Source: Isoetes taiwanensis
Lineage: Eukaryota; Streptophyta; Lycopodiopsida; Isoetales; Isoetaceae
Length of the DNA stretch: 64,000 nucleotides
Assembly (NCBI GenBank): GCA_021234155.1
Contig: JAJEKV010000052.1
Location: 8,543,358 to 8,607,357, forward strand
Direction of reading: 5' to 3'
A program made the translations under genes and the position numbers. The stretch's first letter is position 1, and each line of letters opens with the position of its first letter. Of this stretch, positions 18,911 to 32,518 are shown piece after piece. The notes under the pieces are model-generated. The model saw nothing but the letters and a program-made list of their open reading frames with translations, ran no database searches and had not been told where the DNA came from.

Positions 18911-21114
18911 ATGGCAGTGCACAAATACGACGACATTGCTCTTCTCACAGATGTGGATGACTTCCGTGTTATGGGGCTTGAAGAAACGGGTATGCATATT
19001 GCCCTTATCCAAAACCCTTCTAAATCTCATTCTTCCTCAGGTTTAGACGGAAGAACACCCCTCATTGCCAATCATTCTGTCCCAAGATCAAATGAAACAA
19101 TGCCTATTCCCTCTTCTCCTAGTTTATCCAAATTTCCAAAAGTTTCTACTGCTAGTGTCTCATCTTCTGTACAGCATGAAGAATCTAGTCTAGAGTTTTC
19201 TTCTCCTCATTCAGCTCATTTTGATGTTAAGAATAATCCAAGCAAGAATAAAACCCCCAGCATTAGGTTTGCTACACTACCCCCTTCTGAGATCAAGATC
19301 GGTATTGCGGTATGCAACAGCTTTGATACAGGCTCTTCCACGAAATCCAATTATGCTTCATCCTTGAAATCTGGTTGTGCAATTCCTGAAGAGAATGTTG
19401 ACACTGTTTGTTCTCAAGGTGCAACCAATAAAAACTATGTGTATTTTAGAACAAGGTCCCTTATGTCCGAGAGGCAGAGGAAAAGGGATGAGAAGGAAAA
19501 CCTGCATCCTAATTTTCACATGCCAGAGATTTTAGGTGATACAACAAGCGATCTACCTGCGCGTCGCTATTTTGATGCTCTTCAAGGACCAGAACTTGAA
19601 GTACTAAAGGTCTGTGAGTATGAGTCTAATTATGAGACGCATTTATGAACAGCTAGTAAAATCAAGCAAGATGCAAGAAACACAGCACTGCAAGAAACAC
19701 AGCACATGCCAGGTTTATCACTTGTCCTTTTAACTGCACTTACAATATAAGACATAGTTAGGAAAGTTGTATAGCTTGAAATAATGCTCTTACTGTTGTC
19801 TAAGATTGATTTACTTTGTATCAGGAATCAGAGGATACTTTGCTTCCAAAAGATAAGACATGGCCATTCCTTCTTAGATTCCCTATTAGCAGTTTTGGGA
19901 TCTGTCTTGGACTTGGAAGTCAAGCAATTCTTTGGAAACAATTGTCTTTTAATACTGCAACAAAATTTCTTCATGCTCCTAGCTTTGTCAATGTGGCAAT
20001 ATGGACCTTGGCACTTTTAGCATATCTTGTAATTTCTTGCACATACATGGCAAAGTTGGTCTATTATTTTGAAGCTGTTCGAAGAGAGTATTATCATCCA
20101 GTCAGAGTAAATTTTTTCTTTGCACCTTGGGTAGCAGCAATGTTTTTGGCCCTAGGAATTCCACCTGCAATTTCAACCTCTGTTCATCCTGCAATATGGT
20201 GTGTGTGCATGTCTCCAATAGTGGTGTTAGAGCTGAAGATTTATGGTCAGTGGCTATCTGGAGGAGACAGAAGGTTGTCAAAGCTGGCAAATCCCTCAAC
20301 ACATCTGTCAGTAGTTGGAAACTTTATCGGCGCACTTTTGAGTGCTACTGTAGGATGGACAGAGCCAGCAATATTCTTTTGGGCAGTAGGACTTGCTCAC
20401 TACTTTGTCCTTTTTGTCACTCTTTATCAGAGACTTCCTACCAATGAAGCTCTTTCAAAGGACCTGCATCCTGTTTTCTTCTTGTTTGTTGCAGCTCCCA
20501 GTTCAGCCAGCATAGCCTGGGAGAAAATTTCTGGGGACTTTGGTTTTGTTTCAAGAATCATGTACTTTATTGCTCTCTTCCTATACTGTTTACTGGTGAG
20601 TGGTGGCTCTTTTGTGTTTCCTGATATGTCATCGATAACAAACTTGACTAAGACTACCTTACAGGTAGTCAGGATCAATTTCTTCACAGGATGCAGGTGA
20701 TGGTTTTTCCTTTTTGACGGAAATGACTTGGGTCTTATGTTATTTAGTATCATATTGTAGACTTCAGATACATGTTAATGTTATACTTGCCTTCTAAACT
20801 TGCATATGTTGGTGATGTGATACAGATTTTCTATTGCTTGGTGGGCATATACATTTCCAATGGCAGCAATTTCTGTAGCCGCTCTTCGATATACACATCA
20901 AGTACAACATCCTCTCACAAAAGCCATGGCTGTTGTACTCTCTCTGTTATCAACAACATCAGTCATTGCCCTCTTCATCTCAACCTTGGCCCACTTAGTG
21001 TTTTGGGGTACACTATTTCCAAATGATTTGGCAATTGCGATAACTAGTAGGAAACAGAAGATCAAAATTCTTCATAAAAAGGCAGATCTGGTAAATAACG
21101 AGACCAGGTGTTGA
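18911..21114 (+). CDS. SLAH2/3: S-type anion channel, SLAH2/3-like (left copy), 4 exons
   Basis: Plasma-membrane anion (nitrate/chloride) channel of the SLAC1/TehA family. Exons: 18911-19609, 19825-20595, 20665-20696 (32 nt) and 20826-21114, all with GT-AG borders and consistent phase, giving 596 residues. The long N-terminal cytosolic region ends RRYFDALQGPELEVLK; the channel body starts LPKDKTWPFLLRFPISSFG and has about ten membrane segments. VVRINFFTGCRFSIAWWAYTF and LFPNDLAIAI are SLAH2/3-type rather than SLAC1-type. The N-terminus is Ser/Thr-rich with a basic RTRSLMSERQRKRDEKEN patch, a likely site for kinase control by family analogy. No stops or frameshifts: I take it as functional. 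The paralogue is on the opposite strand at 49146-51397. Confidence 0.93.
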
Positions 21115-21145
21115 AGTACCTTAGTTGGTTGCTTTAGAATAAAAA
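21115..21145 (+). other. 3' UTR stub shared with the right SLAH copy
   Basis: About 30 nt after the stop (agtaccttagttggttgc) match the reverse complement of 49115-49145. Homology then ends, and Copia sequence starts within 20 nt. Confidence 0.6.
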
Positions 21146-21159
21146 GAGAACCGTTTTAA

Positions 21160-22925
21160 ATGCTATTCAAAGTATGTTACTTTATTCTAAATTGGATATC
21201 GAGTTTTGGGCTGAAGCAACAAGTACAACAGTCAAAATTGTATATCTTCTTCTTGTTGATGGTTTTACACCATTTGAGATATGGCATGGCAAAAAACTTG
21301 CAGTTGGACATTTTAAAGTATTTGCATCTTAGGCTTATGCTTATATTCCAAAGGAGAAATGGACTAAGTTACAACTAGTTGCTCAAAAAGTTGTCTTTTT
21401 AGGTTATGGTGATAATGCACCCATCCATCTTTTAGGTTATGGTGATAATGCACCCATCCATCGACTATTTGATTTGATTTCTGGGAAAGTTGTGTTATGT
21501 TGCTATAGAAATACTATTGTTAATGAAAATGTTATGATCCAATCTCCTTCACAATCTGATGATCATGATGTTCTATCGAACTTTTGTGAGTATCCTGATG
21601 CAGATATTTTCAATGAAAGTGATATTGAGAAAATACCCTCAGATCAATCTTCACATCTTATTATTTCGATTTTACCTGATATTTGGGATTTGCCTGATAG
21701 TGTGGAGGAGAGCACGAGGATTTATCTGATTAATTACATGAGAATATTATCGCACTAGTTGATCATGATACTATATCACCTGAAGATCACTCTGCACAAT
21801 CCTCTGGAGTTATGTCTCAGCAAAAATTTCATGATACCCGTATTACTAGATGGCGTCCCTTGGTTACTTTGCGTGACTGCTATACTTTTTTGTTTGTTAC
21901 TGAGTCCGTCACTATTCATGATGCTCTAAGTTATGATGAACGTGAACATTGGCAACAAGCAATGGATGCTGAATATCATTCTTTGATAAGCAAAGGCACA
22001 TGGGATTTAACCTCTTCCTTCTAGTCGTAAGGCTATAAAAAGTAAGTGGGTTTTTTGAGTTAAAACTAAAGCAAATGGTACGTTTGACAACTTCACAGCA
22101 CGGTTAGATGTGAAAGATTTTTCCCAAATTGCTAGAGTTGATTATCATGAAACATTCTCGCCTGTAGTGCGTCTTGCAAATGTGCATGCTTTGTTAGCAT
22201 TTGCAGTCAATCATAATCTCTATATTCATCAAATGGATGTTAAAACGACATTTTTAAATGGATATCTTACAAAAGATATTTATATGGCACAACCTGATGG
22301 TTATAAGATTACAGGTCAAGTATATTTATTAAGGAAAGCTCTATATGGTTTAAAACAATCATCACGGTATAAGAAGATGCATGTGTTTCTTATTTCTGAT
22401 GGTTACTTACCCACCATTCCTGATTCAAATATGTATTATAAAAAAGTTGGTGCCGCCTTCACCTTCATTGCGCTTTATGTTGATGACACTTATTTTAATA
22501 TCGAACGATCTTCCTTTTCTCAATAAGTGTAAAGCCAATCTTGGAGCTACATTTGATATGGTTGATCTTAGCTTGGATCAAATCTTATTCTAGACTTCAA
22601 ACAGAGCGTCAAGAAAGTTGTATAAAATTGAGTCAACCAAAATATATTTCTAAGTTACATGATAAATAGGACATGACTAACGCTAAACCTGAGTTAACGT
22701 CCTTGGGGCCTAATGTCAAGTTGACTAAGTAAATGTGTTTTCAAACAGAAGATGAGCGCCTTGATATGGCTAACTATCCATATGCAAGTCTTATTAGTGT
22801 TCTAATGCACTTAGCACATGCTACAAGATCGAATATCAGTTATGTTGTTAACACATTGGGACAACCTATGTCTAATCCAAGGCATCAACATTGGAATGCA
22901 GCTAAATGAGAGTTCTTCACTATCT
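21160..22925 (+). pseudogene. Ty1/Copia fragment 1: end of integrase, RT, start of RNase H
   Basis: The integrase tail (LLVDGFTPFEIWHGKKP, FLGYGDNAPIHR) is followed by a Copia RT: VDYHETFSPVVRLANVHALL, IHQMDVKTTFLNG, LRKALYGLKQSSR and the catalytic box ALYVDDTYF. RNase H-side sequence follows (MANYPYASLISVLMHLAHATRSNI). Many stops and frameshifts. A 33-bp tandem duplication sits at 21396-21462. No LTR is visible at either side; the 5' end abuts the SLAH 3' UTR and the 3' end abuts Helitron sequence at about 22926. Confidence 0.88.
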
Positions 22926-24090
22926 AGAATATAGAAGACGGGATACAGGCCACTTCATGAGAGCATGAGGGACAACACAACTATTGCCAATAGATGGATA
23001 GTTCCTCACAATCAGTGGGTGCTTGAAGAGTACGAGGTGGATAACAATGTAGAGCAGTGTTTTAGCATCGGTGGCAGCATGAAATATATCTACAAGTACA
23101 TCCATAAAGGACATGATCGAGCATCCATCGAGGTCACTATAGAACCAACAAGGGAATCCACATCCATATTCAATTGGGATGTGATGGAGCAGTACCTTGA
23201 TACGAGATACATCTCTGCAGCTGAAGCCATATGGAAGCTATACGAGTTCAAGGCAACTCCCACACAATACACATGCTACCTGTTTACCTGCCAAACAACC
23301 AAGCTGTCTATTACCAGGAAGGCCGAAAGACAAGCCATCGAGCGACAGATGCAAAAGTGAACAATGTTGACCACATGGTTTGAGCTCAATAAGGATGGCC
23401 CAGCTGCATGTGAATACACCTATCCAGAAATCCCCCAACACTATACATTCACGCACCAAATGTCCTGGAAAAAGAGGAAGGGGTTCAAGCCCATCACACG
23501 AATGTACAATATGAGCCCTAGGGACAGTGATTGCTACTACCCCTGCCTCCTTTTGCTACATATCAAGAGTGCAACCCAGCTTCAAAGACATGCACACTAT
23601 CAATGAAAAACTATATTCAACTTTCAAGGAGGCTGCCAAAGAGCTCGGCTTACTAGAAGACGATGTCGAGTGGGAAACAACGCTGGAAGACGCGAACATT
23701 TTTCAGATGCCAATGCAGCTATGAAGTCATTCGCATTCATTTGCCTATACAATGACCCATAAGATCCAATACGGCTATTGGAGCTCTTCAAGGATAGTTT
23801 GACAGAAGATTACCAGCAGAAGATGCCACCAGAGCAAGCTTTTAGCCACGCACTAAAGGACATTGACAATATCTTCCAGATGAGCGGTCGCGATGCCAGC
23901 AACTTGGACTGCCAGAACCACGGCTAGGCATTCTAGCAACTTTCCACAAGAACCCACCTTCGATGCAGAAATGGTGTTCAAAGAAGGGCAAGAAAACTAC
24001 ATCAAGCTCAATAGGGCGCCACGCTATGCTGCCGGAAATATTGTGACATGCATTGATGAGGAATTACTTGCTTGTTACTGCGAATCTTGA
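22926..24090 (+). pseudogene. Helitron Rep/helicase fragment
   Basis: Blocks in order match the middle of plant Helitron transposases: YRRRDTGHF, NRWIVPHNQWVLEEYEVDNNVE, KYIYKYIHKGHDRASIE, DTRYISAAEAIWKLYEF, LTTWFELN, YTYPEIPQHYTF, FKPITRMYNMSPRDSDCYY, FKEAAKELGLLEDDVEWE. The frame is broken at several points. The Rep HUH active site and the helicase Walker motifs are not present, so this is an internal fragment. Open runs are at 22965-23360, 23364-23606 and 23527-23724. Confidence 0.85.
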
Positions 24091-24342
24091 TAAGTGGCTC
24101 GAAGATCTAAGGCAGAATGGCCTTGTCTCTCTTTTGATCCTATTCTTGATAGGATCAGGCGAGTCCTCAGCAAGATTTAGCTAATTTGGTGCAAGAACCC
24201 ATGATAGAGATATTACAGATTCATATGATCCTTGTTTGATTTGTTGTCACAGATTCTTTCTATTTTACAATCACACTGAGTATTCTCTTTTACAAAGTCA
24301 TGGGAGGATCTGATTCTTGAAAAATTACACAGAGGCTTCAAT

Positions 24343-27160
24343 TATGTTTCTTGGTGTGAATTTTTTGAGATTTATCTTGGTCGTCTTAAATTAAAAAGAA
24401 AGTTCTGAAACTAGGGTGGGATCTAGATGCCAAACCTAATGAAGATGAAGAAGCATTGGATCACTTGAAATTGGTCGATTCTGAGACTAGATTACAACAA
24501 AAGGACTACAAAACATTTATAGAAGCCTGACAGTATGTAAAAATATGTACAATTACTGGCCTTGCAACATAGTCTCTGATTAAACAAGAAATGGAGCAAT
24601 TGAAGCTGGCATCATGTGAAAATGTGCAAAGCTATTTGTCTAAGCTCAAAACACTGAAGCAATAAATTATTGGAGCAGGAGATAAAATTAGTGACCAAAA
24701 TTTGATACTCTTGATCTTCAGGGTTGTGGAGGACAAATTTCAACATATACTTAGCCCAATCAACACCCATTCACATAAGGAAGTTTAGTTTACTTTCATG
24801 GAAGTCCAGAATCTGCTCATTCAAGAAGAATTGGAAGATCTTCATAAAGTGCAGCAAACACAACTTCACTTAGATCAAGTGAATTTAGATGTGGTTGATT
24901 CTACTGTTTCTCAATTTGATCTTCAAGGCATGACTGTTATCTTTGGACATAAGAAAGTTTACATTACCATGAAAAGTCCTTTTGATTTTTTATCTCCCCC
25001 TCAGCTTGATCTTCTCTTGATTGGTCACTTAAATAAGGCAGGCTTATACACTTTGGATGCTTAGCCATTATTCTATGCCACTACTTTTATGGTAACTAAT
25101 ATGACTACAGAAAGCTTGTGGCATGCTCGTTTTGCTCATATAGGTGGTCAGGCAATTGGAGAGGACACACTTGGCTATGGTGGAAGGAATGCCTTCTCTA
25201 GCATCTAAATACATTGAATGTGAAGCTTGTCATTTTGCCAAGCAATCTCAAGCTCTATATCCAAACCATGCACAAGATCGAGCTCAAAACCATTGGAGAT
25301 CTTACATTCTGATTTCTGCTATATGCCCTTGCTGTCATATGGGGAAGCAATGTATTTATTTATTGTAGTTGGTGATTTTTCAAGGCTTACATGAGTACTT
25401 CTCTTAAAAACTAAAAATTAGATATTTTCTTGCTTCAAAGACTTCTCTATTTCTATTCAGCAGCAACACATTGGTAGTAAGATCGAGGAACTCAGAATAG
25501 ATAACGACACTGAGCATGTAAATGGAGAATTTTATGATTTTTGTCAAGCCACAGGGATCCATAGGCAGTTGACTGTGCTTTTGCTCACTCGCAAAATGGC
25601 GTTGCAAAGAGGAAGTATAGATCCTTACAGAATTTAGTAAGGTCTATGCTCTCATACAAGTATTTGAATCTCAAATTTTGGGGAGAAGCACTACATGCTG
25701 CTGTTTGTATAGCAAACAAAAGCATTGCCAAACATGACACCGTTTGAAGCCTTTTATGCTAAGAAACCACGTGTTGATCATCTCCAGATATTTGGATGTC
25801 TTGCTTATGCTGCCACACCCATGGAAAAACTTAAAAAGGATGGAAAATTGCTGACAGGGCTATAACATATTGTGGAGTACTGCTTCAATCATAAAGGTTG
25901 GAGATTCTTCGACCCTAAAAACAAGCAGCTCTTTGTCTCAAGAAGTGTTAAATTTGTTGAGGATAATGAATACAAGGAAGATAAGTATGATACTTCTTCA
26001 TTTCAACTTCAATTGCTGCAGCATCTCTTTGAATATGCTAATTTAAGACACTTTGAACCAATTGCTACTGCACCAGCACTGCCTGTGTCGTCAGCGAGTG
26101 ATGCTTTGGCTGTTGACGCTCACCATGAAGCTTCCTCTACTTCATTGTTAATTCCAGCCGATGAGCATCCTGGAATTCCATATGTAGATCAAGGAGTCTC
26201 CTCTCCTCCTTATGAGAGTGATTCCTCTCTAAATTCTTTGGATGAAGCATACACCTAATTGCCTTAGCCTGTAGCACCTGTTCCTATCACTCCACCTGCT
26301 ATGCTCACACCAGAGAGGTCTAGGAGATTGGTTGGTTTACCATCAGACACTGTTACATGCAATTTTGTTTTGATGGCAAAATACCAAGAACATCAAGATC
26401 CACAAACATTCAGACAGGCTAAATACAAAGAGTGGATAAATGCTATAGAAAGTGAAATTTCCATATTAAACAAGCAGCCGACATGGAGTTTGTTTTCTTG
26501 TCCATCTTACCACAATGTTGGGTTTTTCGCACAAAGTTTAACTCCGATGGATCCCCTAGCACAAAGCTCGCCTAGTAGCAAAAGGCTACAATCAGAAATC
26601 TGGCTATGACTATATGGATGTTTTTGCTCATGTATCCAGGATGGATACCATTTGCATAGTCTTAGCCCTTGCTGCCACTAGGGATGGCCAAGATGGCAAA
26701 TGAACTTCAAGAGTGCATTCTTACATAGAGATTTGAAGAAAGTCATTTATATGGAACAACCTCCTGGTTTTATCAAACCAGGGCAAGAAAATTTAGTCTG
26801 TAAGCTTAAACAAACTCAAGCAAGCTCCAAAGTGCTGGAATCACAAAATTAATGGATTTCTTCTAGCAGCAGGTTTGCTGAGATCACACAAAGATCTAGT
26901 TTTATACGGATGCTGACCATGCTGGAACAGATTTTTATTACAAAAGGTCATATACAGGTTACATTTCTATGCTTGGGGCAAACCTTATCACTTGGGGATC
27001 TAAAAAGCAGACTTCAGTTAGTCTCAACACTACAAATGCAGAAATCAAAGCATTGGTTACAGGAACTCAGAAAATGATGTTGCCACTTAAACTAGACTCT
27101 GAGATCTTTCTAGCAAAGCTTTCAATTACCTATATTAAGCGAGATACGACCTTCCAAAGC
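24343..27160 (+). pseudogene. Ty1/Copia fragment 2: gag to RNase H
   Basis: Copia gag-like sequence (24420-24850: LKLASCENVQSYLSKLKTL, LILLIFRVVEDKFQHIL) is followed by GAG-pre-integrase (ESLWHARFAHIGGQA), integrase (VVGDFSRL, DNDTEHVNGEFYDFC, MTPFEAFYAKKPRVDHLQIFG), an RT start (KYKEWINAIESEISIL), RT remnants (FLHRDLKKVIYMEQPPGF) and RNase H (GYISMLGANLITWGSKKQTS). The order is correct for Copia. The catalytic YVDD region of RT is missing, between about 26830 and 26910. No LTR pair found. Confidence 0.88.
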
Positions 27161-27509
27161 TGGTCTATCTTTTCGCTTAATGGCTAAGACTTTCTACTCT
27201 TTGCTTTTGCAACAAATACAATGGCTCTTTCAGGGGAATTGATGCGCATTCCAGCTCAATCAGCAACACCGGATGGAGCATTCCAAATTGAAGCTCCAAA
27301 ATCGCTTTTCACAGTCCAATTTTCCTTTGGAAAACTTATTTTAATTTTCATTTTCTCTCCACAGAATCAAGAGCTTTGGAATTGGATGGAAAAAACAAGA
27401 GCATTCTAGAATCGTCAGAATTGGAAGGAAAGAACAAGGACACCCAAGAATCGTGGAAAACACAGTTAGCTTAGATGCACCTCATCCTACAGGAATGATC
27501 TCCTTTTTA

Positions 27510-28910
27510 CAAGTAGCATGGAGCTGGTTAAGGGACTTGAATTTGATACCATGTTAGAGGCTAAGAATCTTGTTTGGTCACATGCCATTGCAACTCATAC
27601 TGAATTCAAAGTGATCAAGTTTGATACATGTAGATATAGAGTAAAGTATAGAGAAGAGGAATGCATGTGGCATTTATTTGCTTATGCAATTGCTGGTGGA
27701 CTGTAATGTGAGATCCTGGAGTAGGTTAGCAAACCTATGCTGGTGTTCAACAATTGACAACTAAAGAGGCGTCTTCTGGTTGCTTGGCAAGGAAGTATCA
27801 TGACAAGTTCAGGGAGCACCCACATTACAAGCCATCTGAATTAATAAATGATCTAAGAAGGGAAGATGGTGTGAGGGTAACTTATGCAGTAGCTTACAAT
27901 GCAAAAGAGATGGCTATGAATATAATTAATGAGGATTATAAAAGAGGGCATAGAAACCTACATGCTTGGTGTCAGAAACTATTAGATAGTAATTCAGGAA
28001 GTGAAGCCACTATTGAAGAGAGTGAAGGGCGTGTGTACAGATTGTTTATTGCCTATGGAGCTTGTCTAGCTGGATTCTCGAGTGGCAGACCATTTGTGGG
28101 GCTAGATGCTACTTTCTTGACAGGTCAATATCTTGGCCATCTAATCTGCGCTACATCTATTGATGCAACAGGAGGTTTGTATCCTATCGTATTTGCAACT
28201 ATTGATAATGAGAATACAGAGAATTGAATTTGGTTCTTCCAGCATTTACACAGTTGCGTATAGGTACATATAGAGCCTACATTTGTATTCGATAGGGATA
28301 ATGGTTTAAAAGAGGCACCTCATGTTGTTTTTTCTGAGTTTTCAAATGCCTATTGCATGAGGCTAACAGTGCTGAGTTTTTATATTTTTTTTAGGAAGTG
28401 GCAAGAGCCAATAATATTCCTAAATATGAGGAACGATTATAAAATATGTGGAGTTAGTATGGTAATAGATTGGTTATTGAAAACTACGCCACCAAACACT
28501 TGGGCTATTGCATACTTCCATGGTCAACACTATGGCCACGATATCTAACATAGCAGAGTCAGTTAATTTGCTGCTACTTGATGCACGGAAGAAGCCCATT
28601 ATAGCGATGCTCATAGATATCAGATAAACTATCATGGACAGGGTTCACAAATGTTGCAATGAAGCTAAATGAACATGGGAATTGGCAGGTCAAAATGCAT
28701 CTCTTATGTTCCGTTCCTATGGAAGAGAAGCATGTAGCTGAGTACATTAATCATGCTAGACAGTTTAGAATTTTGCCTTCAAATGATTAATTGTTCTTGA
28801 GGTCATCATAGTAGAGCATAGATGAACATGCACTTGTTGTGCATGGCAGGGTAGAGGAATTCCATGTGTGCATGCTATTGAAGCAATTCTATGGTTGAAA
28901 AGAGATTGCA
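27510..28910 (+). pseudogene. MULE (MuDR-type) transposase remnant
   Basis: Seen in order: a MuDR N-terminal DNA-binding-type domain (GLEFDTMLEAKNLVWSHA, VKYREEECMWHLFAYA), the transposase core with RPFVGLDATFLTGQYLGH and GLYPIVFATIDNEN, then PPNTWAIAYFHGQHYGHD, and a SWIM finger near 28840-28890 (WQGRGIPCVHAIEAI). The longest intact run is 27754-28227. Stops and frameshifts interrupt it after 28227. Terminal inverted repeats were not found. Confidence 0.85.
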
Positions 28911-30679
28911 AGCTTATGCTCACCCTGACTATTCTCTGAAGTCATGGGGTGACACATATGAAGGCGCTTTTTTCCATTTGATGTACTAGAGGAAGAGAAG
29001 ATGAATTTGAAACCTCTTGCAACTTGTAAGCCATTTGGATGAACAAAAAAGAAGAGAGTCCGCACAGAAGATCGCTTCGAAGAAGCATGACCACTCAAAT
29101 GTTCGAGATGAGGACAATATAGACGGTACAACCGCAAGAGTTGTAGAAACTCAATTGTAGATTGATGTATATTATTTTTGAATAGAGTTGTTGATTTGTT
29201 CTTGTGTCATTTACTTTACATACTAAATTGTTATGAAATGAAGGTTGCTGCGGAATGTAATAGATTTGAGTAAGTAAAAGGATGTTATTACAGTTAAAAA
29301 TTCAGGAATGCAATGTCGTGCTGCTTAGTTTCAAGCAGAAACTGTGTATCAGCTTTTGTTGTCTCATAATTATTTCAACTTTTGTCTGTCAAAAAACGGT
29401 TCAGATTATTTGTCAATAAGCAATAGCAGCAATGCTTGGCAACAATACTTTATTCATTTCATATTGTTGTTTACAAGGTGGTGTCAGAAATTGAAATCTC
29501 ATGTGTTAACTGGAATCTCATGTAGTGTATCTTCTTGTTGCAACTGAAATAACAGTATCATATGCTACTCTTATGTTTCTTTAATATTGCTCTTTACAAG
29601 TAGTTGTATAACATTTAAATTCCATGTCATTATAACCTCCCTTGTAACCAAAATATCATATGTTACATCTGATTGCTGCATCTGAAATAATAGATCTCAA
29701 AGAATTACTCATACTTGTAGTAATTGGTTGAAGGTTATGCTGTTATTATTAGTACAAACAGATGTGATTTTCATGACTCAACTATGGTGATTTCTGGAAA
29801 GAAATAGCAGTAATATGACTGAGCAGCAGTTAGAGTTTTACAGGGATAGCTATTATTATCACAGAGGAATAGCTGATGCATATGGCTCTCTTATCTTACT
29901 GATGCCTATTACAAACTCTGACACTCTACTTCTGGAACTCAGTTCAGGGAATAATCAGACCCTTATCCTACAACCTCACTACCAAATCCTATTCTCCTAT
30001 ATTGATTCCTATCAATTCTAGTTACCATACTTCTGCAATTTCCTCCACCCTATCTTCTTCAACTACCTCCTTATATCTATATTGCCTTCACTTTCCTAAA
30101 TATTTGGCTCCATATTTTCTTCTTAAAGTTGTCTGCTATATTTTTAGGTTCTTCCTTCTCGGAAATCAACACTTCATTTTTGCAGGCTACAGCATTGATG
30201 CTCATGATCACTGGGTCTTGACTTCCAAAGTTTCACTTGGCTAGGATTTTAATGCTTCTTATTACTCTGCAATTGGAAATTCACTTTGTTTCCAGTATTT
30301 TAAGTGTACTTTATTCTTATATTTTTAGTTCTTTTGCAATGCATTTGCATTGACAATAAGCTTTATTGTATCGTTTTTCAATAAGTAATGGAAAAAACCC
30401 TAAAAAAAAATGAAGTAATAATAGTATTGATTCATCTGCAGGTTTCATAGCACAAGATCCGACTATTCAAAACATAACAAAGCAAGAAGTTGAGCAAGCA
30501 ATGGCATGGAGGATGAGTGCAAGTCACGCAGCCATTCTGAGTTGCTCCTTTGAAAGGAATCAAGATACACTGCTAGCTCCTATTGCCTACAGATAATTCT
30601 AAAAGGATTGCACCATAACAGGATATGCATCTGCAGTATTTCAAGGATGTGAATTCTTATCTCTCAAATACTAGATTCT

Positions 30680-30691
30680 GCTCTGATACCA
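30680..30691 (-). promoter_or_regulatory. Isolated primer-binding-site match (initiator tRNA-Met)
   Basis: The minus strand reads TGGTATCAGAGC, 12 of 12. About 10 nt before it on that strand is a possible LTR end (ctgca). This suggests a decayed LTR to the right (about 30702 onward), minus orientation, but I find no partner LTR and no gag to the left. Confidence 0.4.
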
Positions 30692-31155
30692 AAATTTAAG
30701 ATGCAGTATATCATGAAATACCTGCACAAACCTCCTCTTAAAAAATTGATTTGTTCTAATATCTCCAACGATGCCATAAGAGTACTGGATGCAAAGTTTT
30801 GTTGTGTGAAGACTGAAATGACGATTGTAGACGAAATGCACCAAATCGTTAGCAAAATACAGAAGAGAGAGAGAAAAGTAGGGGCAATTTCATAATTAAC
30901 AAATATACAAGAGCAATTTCATTATTTCTAACAAATATAAAGGCATCTTTTATAAATTGCCAAAAAAAAATTCTCTCGAATATCCGACTTTTCAAAATAA
31001 ATAAAAAAACTTCCTTCGAATTTATGGCTTCCAAAAATAAACAAAAAAGTCCCAAACTGGCATAGGGTCATACCAGTTGTGTCTTAGAGATCCGAGATAC
31101 AATTAGCAAATTATAACTAGCTGAAGCACCATACAGTCACTCCGCCCTCATCCAA

Positions 31156-31226
31156 CAAAGCATCTTATAGACACAATGCTTATAGACGCACAAAGCATCT
31201 TATAGACACAATTATTATAGATACAC
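31156..31226. repeat. Tandem repeat, 35-bp unit, 2 copies
   Basis: caaagcatcttatagacaca starts at 31156 and again at 31191. Confidence 0.7.
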
Positions 31227-32518
31227 AGTCACTCTGACCAAGCACTCTACTGGCGAGGCGTATCTTCCCCTGTATGTTTTGCAAGGTGGCAAACTTTCGA
31301 GAATCAGCGATGCTATACTTGATTTTTTGGAGTAATATGGTAAATATTTATGTTTAGAAGACGTTAAGTCTCAAATCGAGAAGCAAATTAGATCCTAAGT
31401 TTTTAGCTTGCCTTCTCCATAATACCACTTGAACTCTTTTTCTGGATTTTAAAATCCTATATGAAACTCCTGAGAGCTTACTATATTCATTCATCCTAAT
31501 ACATATAACTATTTAAGTGAAATTCAAACTCTAGTTAGTAGTATATCCCAACCTTAATTTTGATGGCTCCTTATCATTGGAAGAATTTGGAGTTGCAAAC
31601 TTAGATTTTGACTCTTCGACACAAAAGTAACTGTCTTTATACAAAGTTTCATGAGATTTAACATCTTATTCAAAAAGAAGTGAGATAAATAGCTATAATA
31701 TTCTTCTTTGCTTATGTACCCTTTGTACATCTAGCAACCCTCCAAGTAATCCCATAACTCAGGTAAGTCCACCTCTACTTTTTCTAAAAGGTAAATATGG
31801 GCCATTTTCTACAATCACGAAACACACAAGTTAGATATAAGCGTAAGCGAGTACATATGCCTTGTATCAAAATAAGAGACATCATACTTCATGAAATGTA
31901 AAATAAAATTTGCAATATCCATTAGCATATCATCAACCTATAATGCAGGGTGATCAGTTCTCGCTTCTTATGCAGTGCCCATACAAAGCGCGGTAGCCTC
32001 CAGTTAGTCCTTTGAGGCTCCACTCAAAGGCGAGAATCAATGACGCAATTCACACTTTTATCATGTAATTCACACTTTTATCCTGGGGCGTCTGCCAGGC
32101 GTGCTTAAGATGATGTTAATTATTACACAAGTTTCAGCATTTTTGTATGCAGCAATAAGCTTCTATGCGTCATATCTATACGACATGACTAAGATCCATT
32201 AAACCATAAAGCAAACAAATGTTCAATCCTTCATAAATATGCAGCAACAACGTGCAATCCCTAAAGAAACATGCATAACTTTGAGAGAAAATAACCCAAT
32301 GGTCTAGCTTGAAGGCCACTTATATATAAAGTGTAGTAAACTTTGATCAAAATACAATAAAACCAAAAATTGAACTCAAGTCATGGCTATGCAAGACCAA
32401 GACCCCCAACTAATAAGCTAACATACCACTTACTATATAAAAAGGAAAACTTGATATTATTTCCTATCTCATCTGCGACCAATACAACAATATGACGAAT
32501 TTGTTACTGTAGCGTGAC

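Larger units (their letters stand above)
28911..32518. other. AT-rich stretch without a supportable gene
   Basis: Only short open frames without motifs (for example 29815-30021). It contains a 12-nt initiator-Met primer-site match at 30680-30691 (listed) and a 35-bp tandem repeat at 31156-31226. Confidence 0.4.

Noticed and set aside
27530-27560. gataccatgttag as a Copia primer-site junction
   Set aside because: It lies inside the MULE open frame (FDTMLEAKN) and lacks the rest of the primer site.
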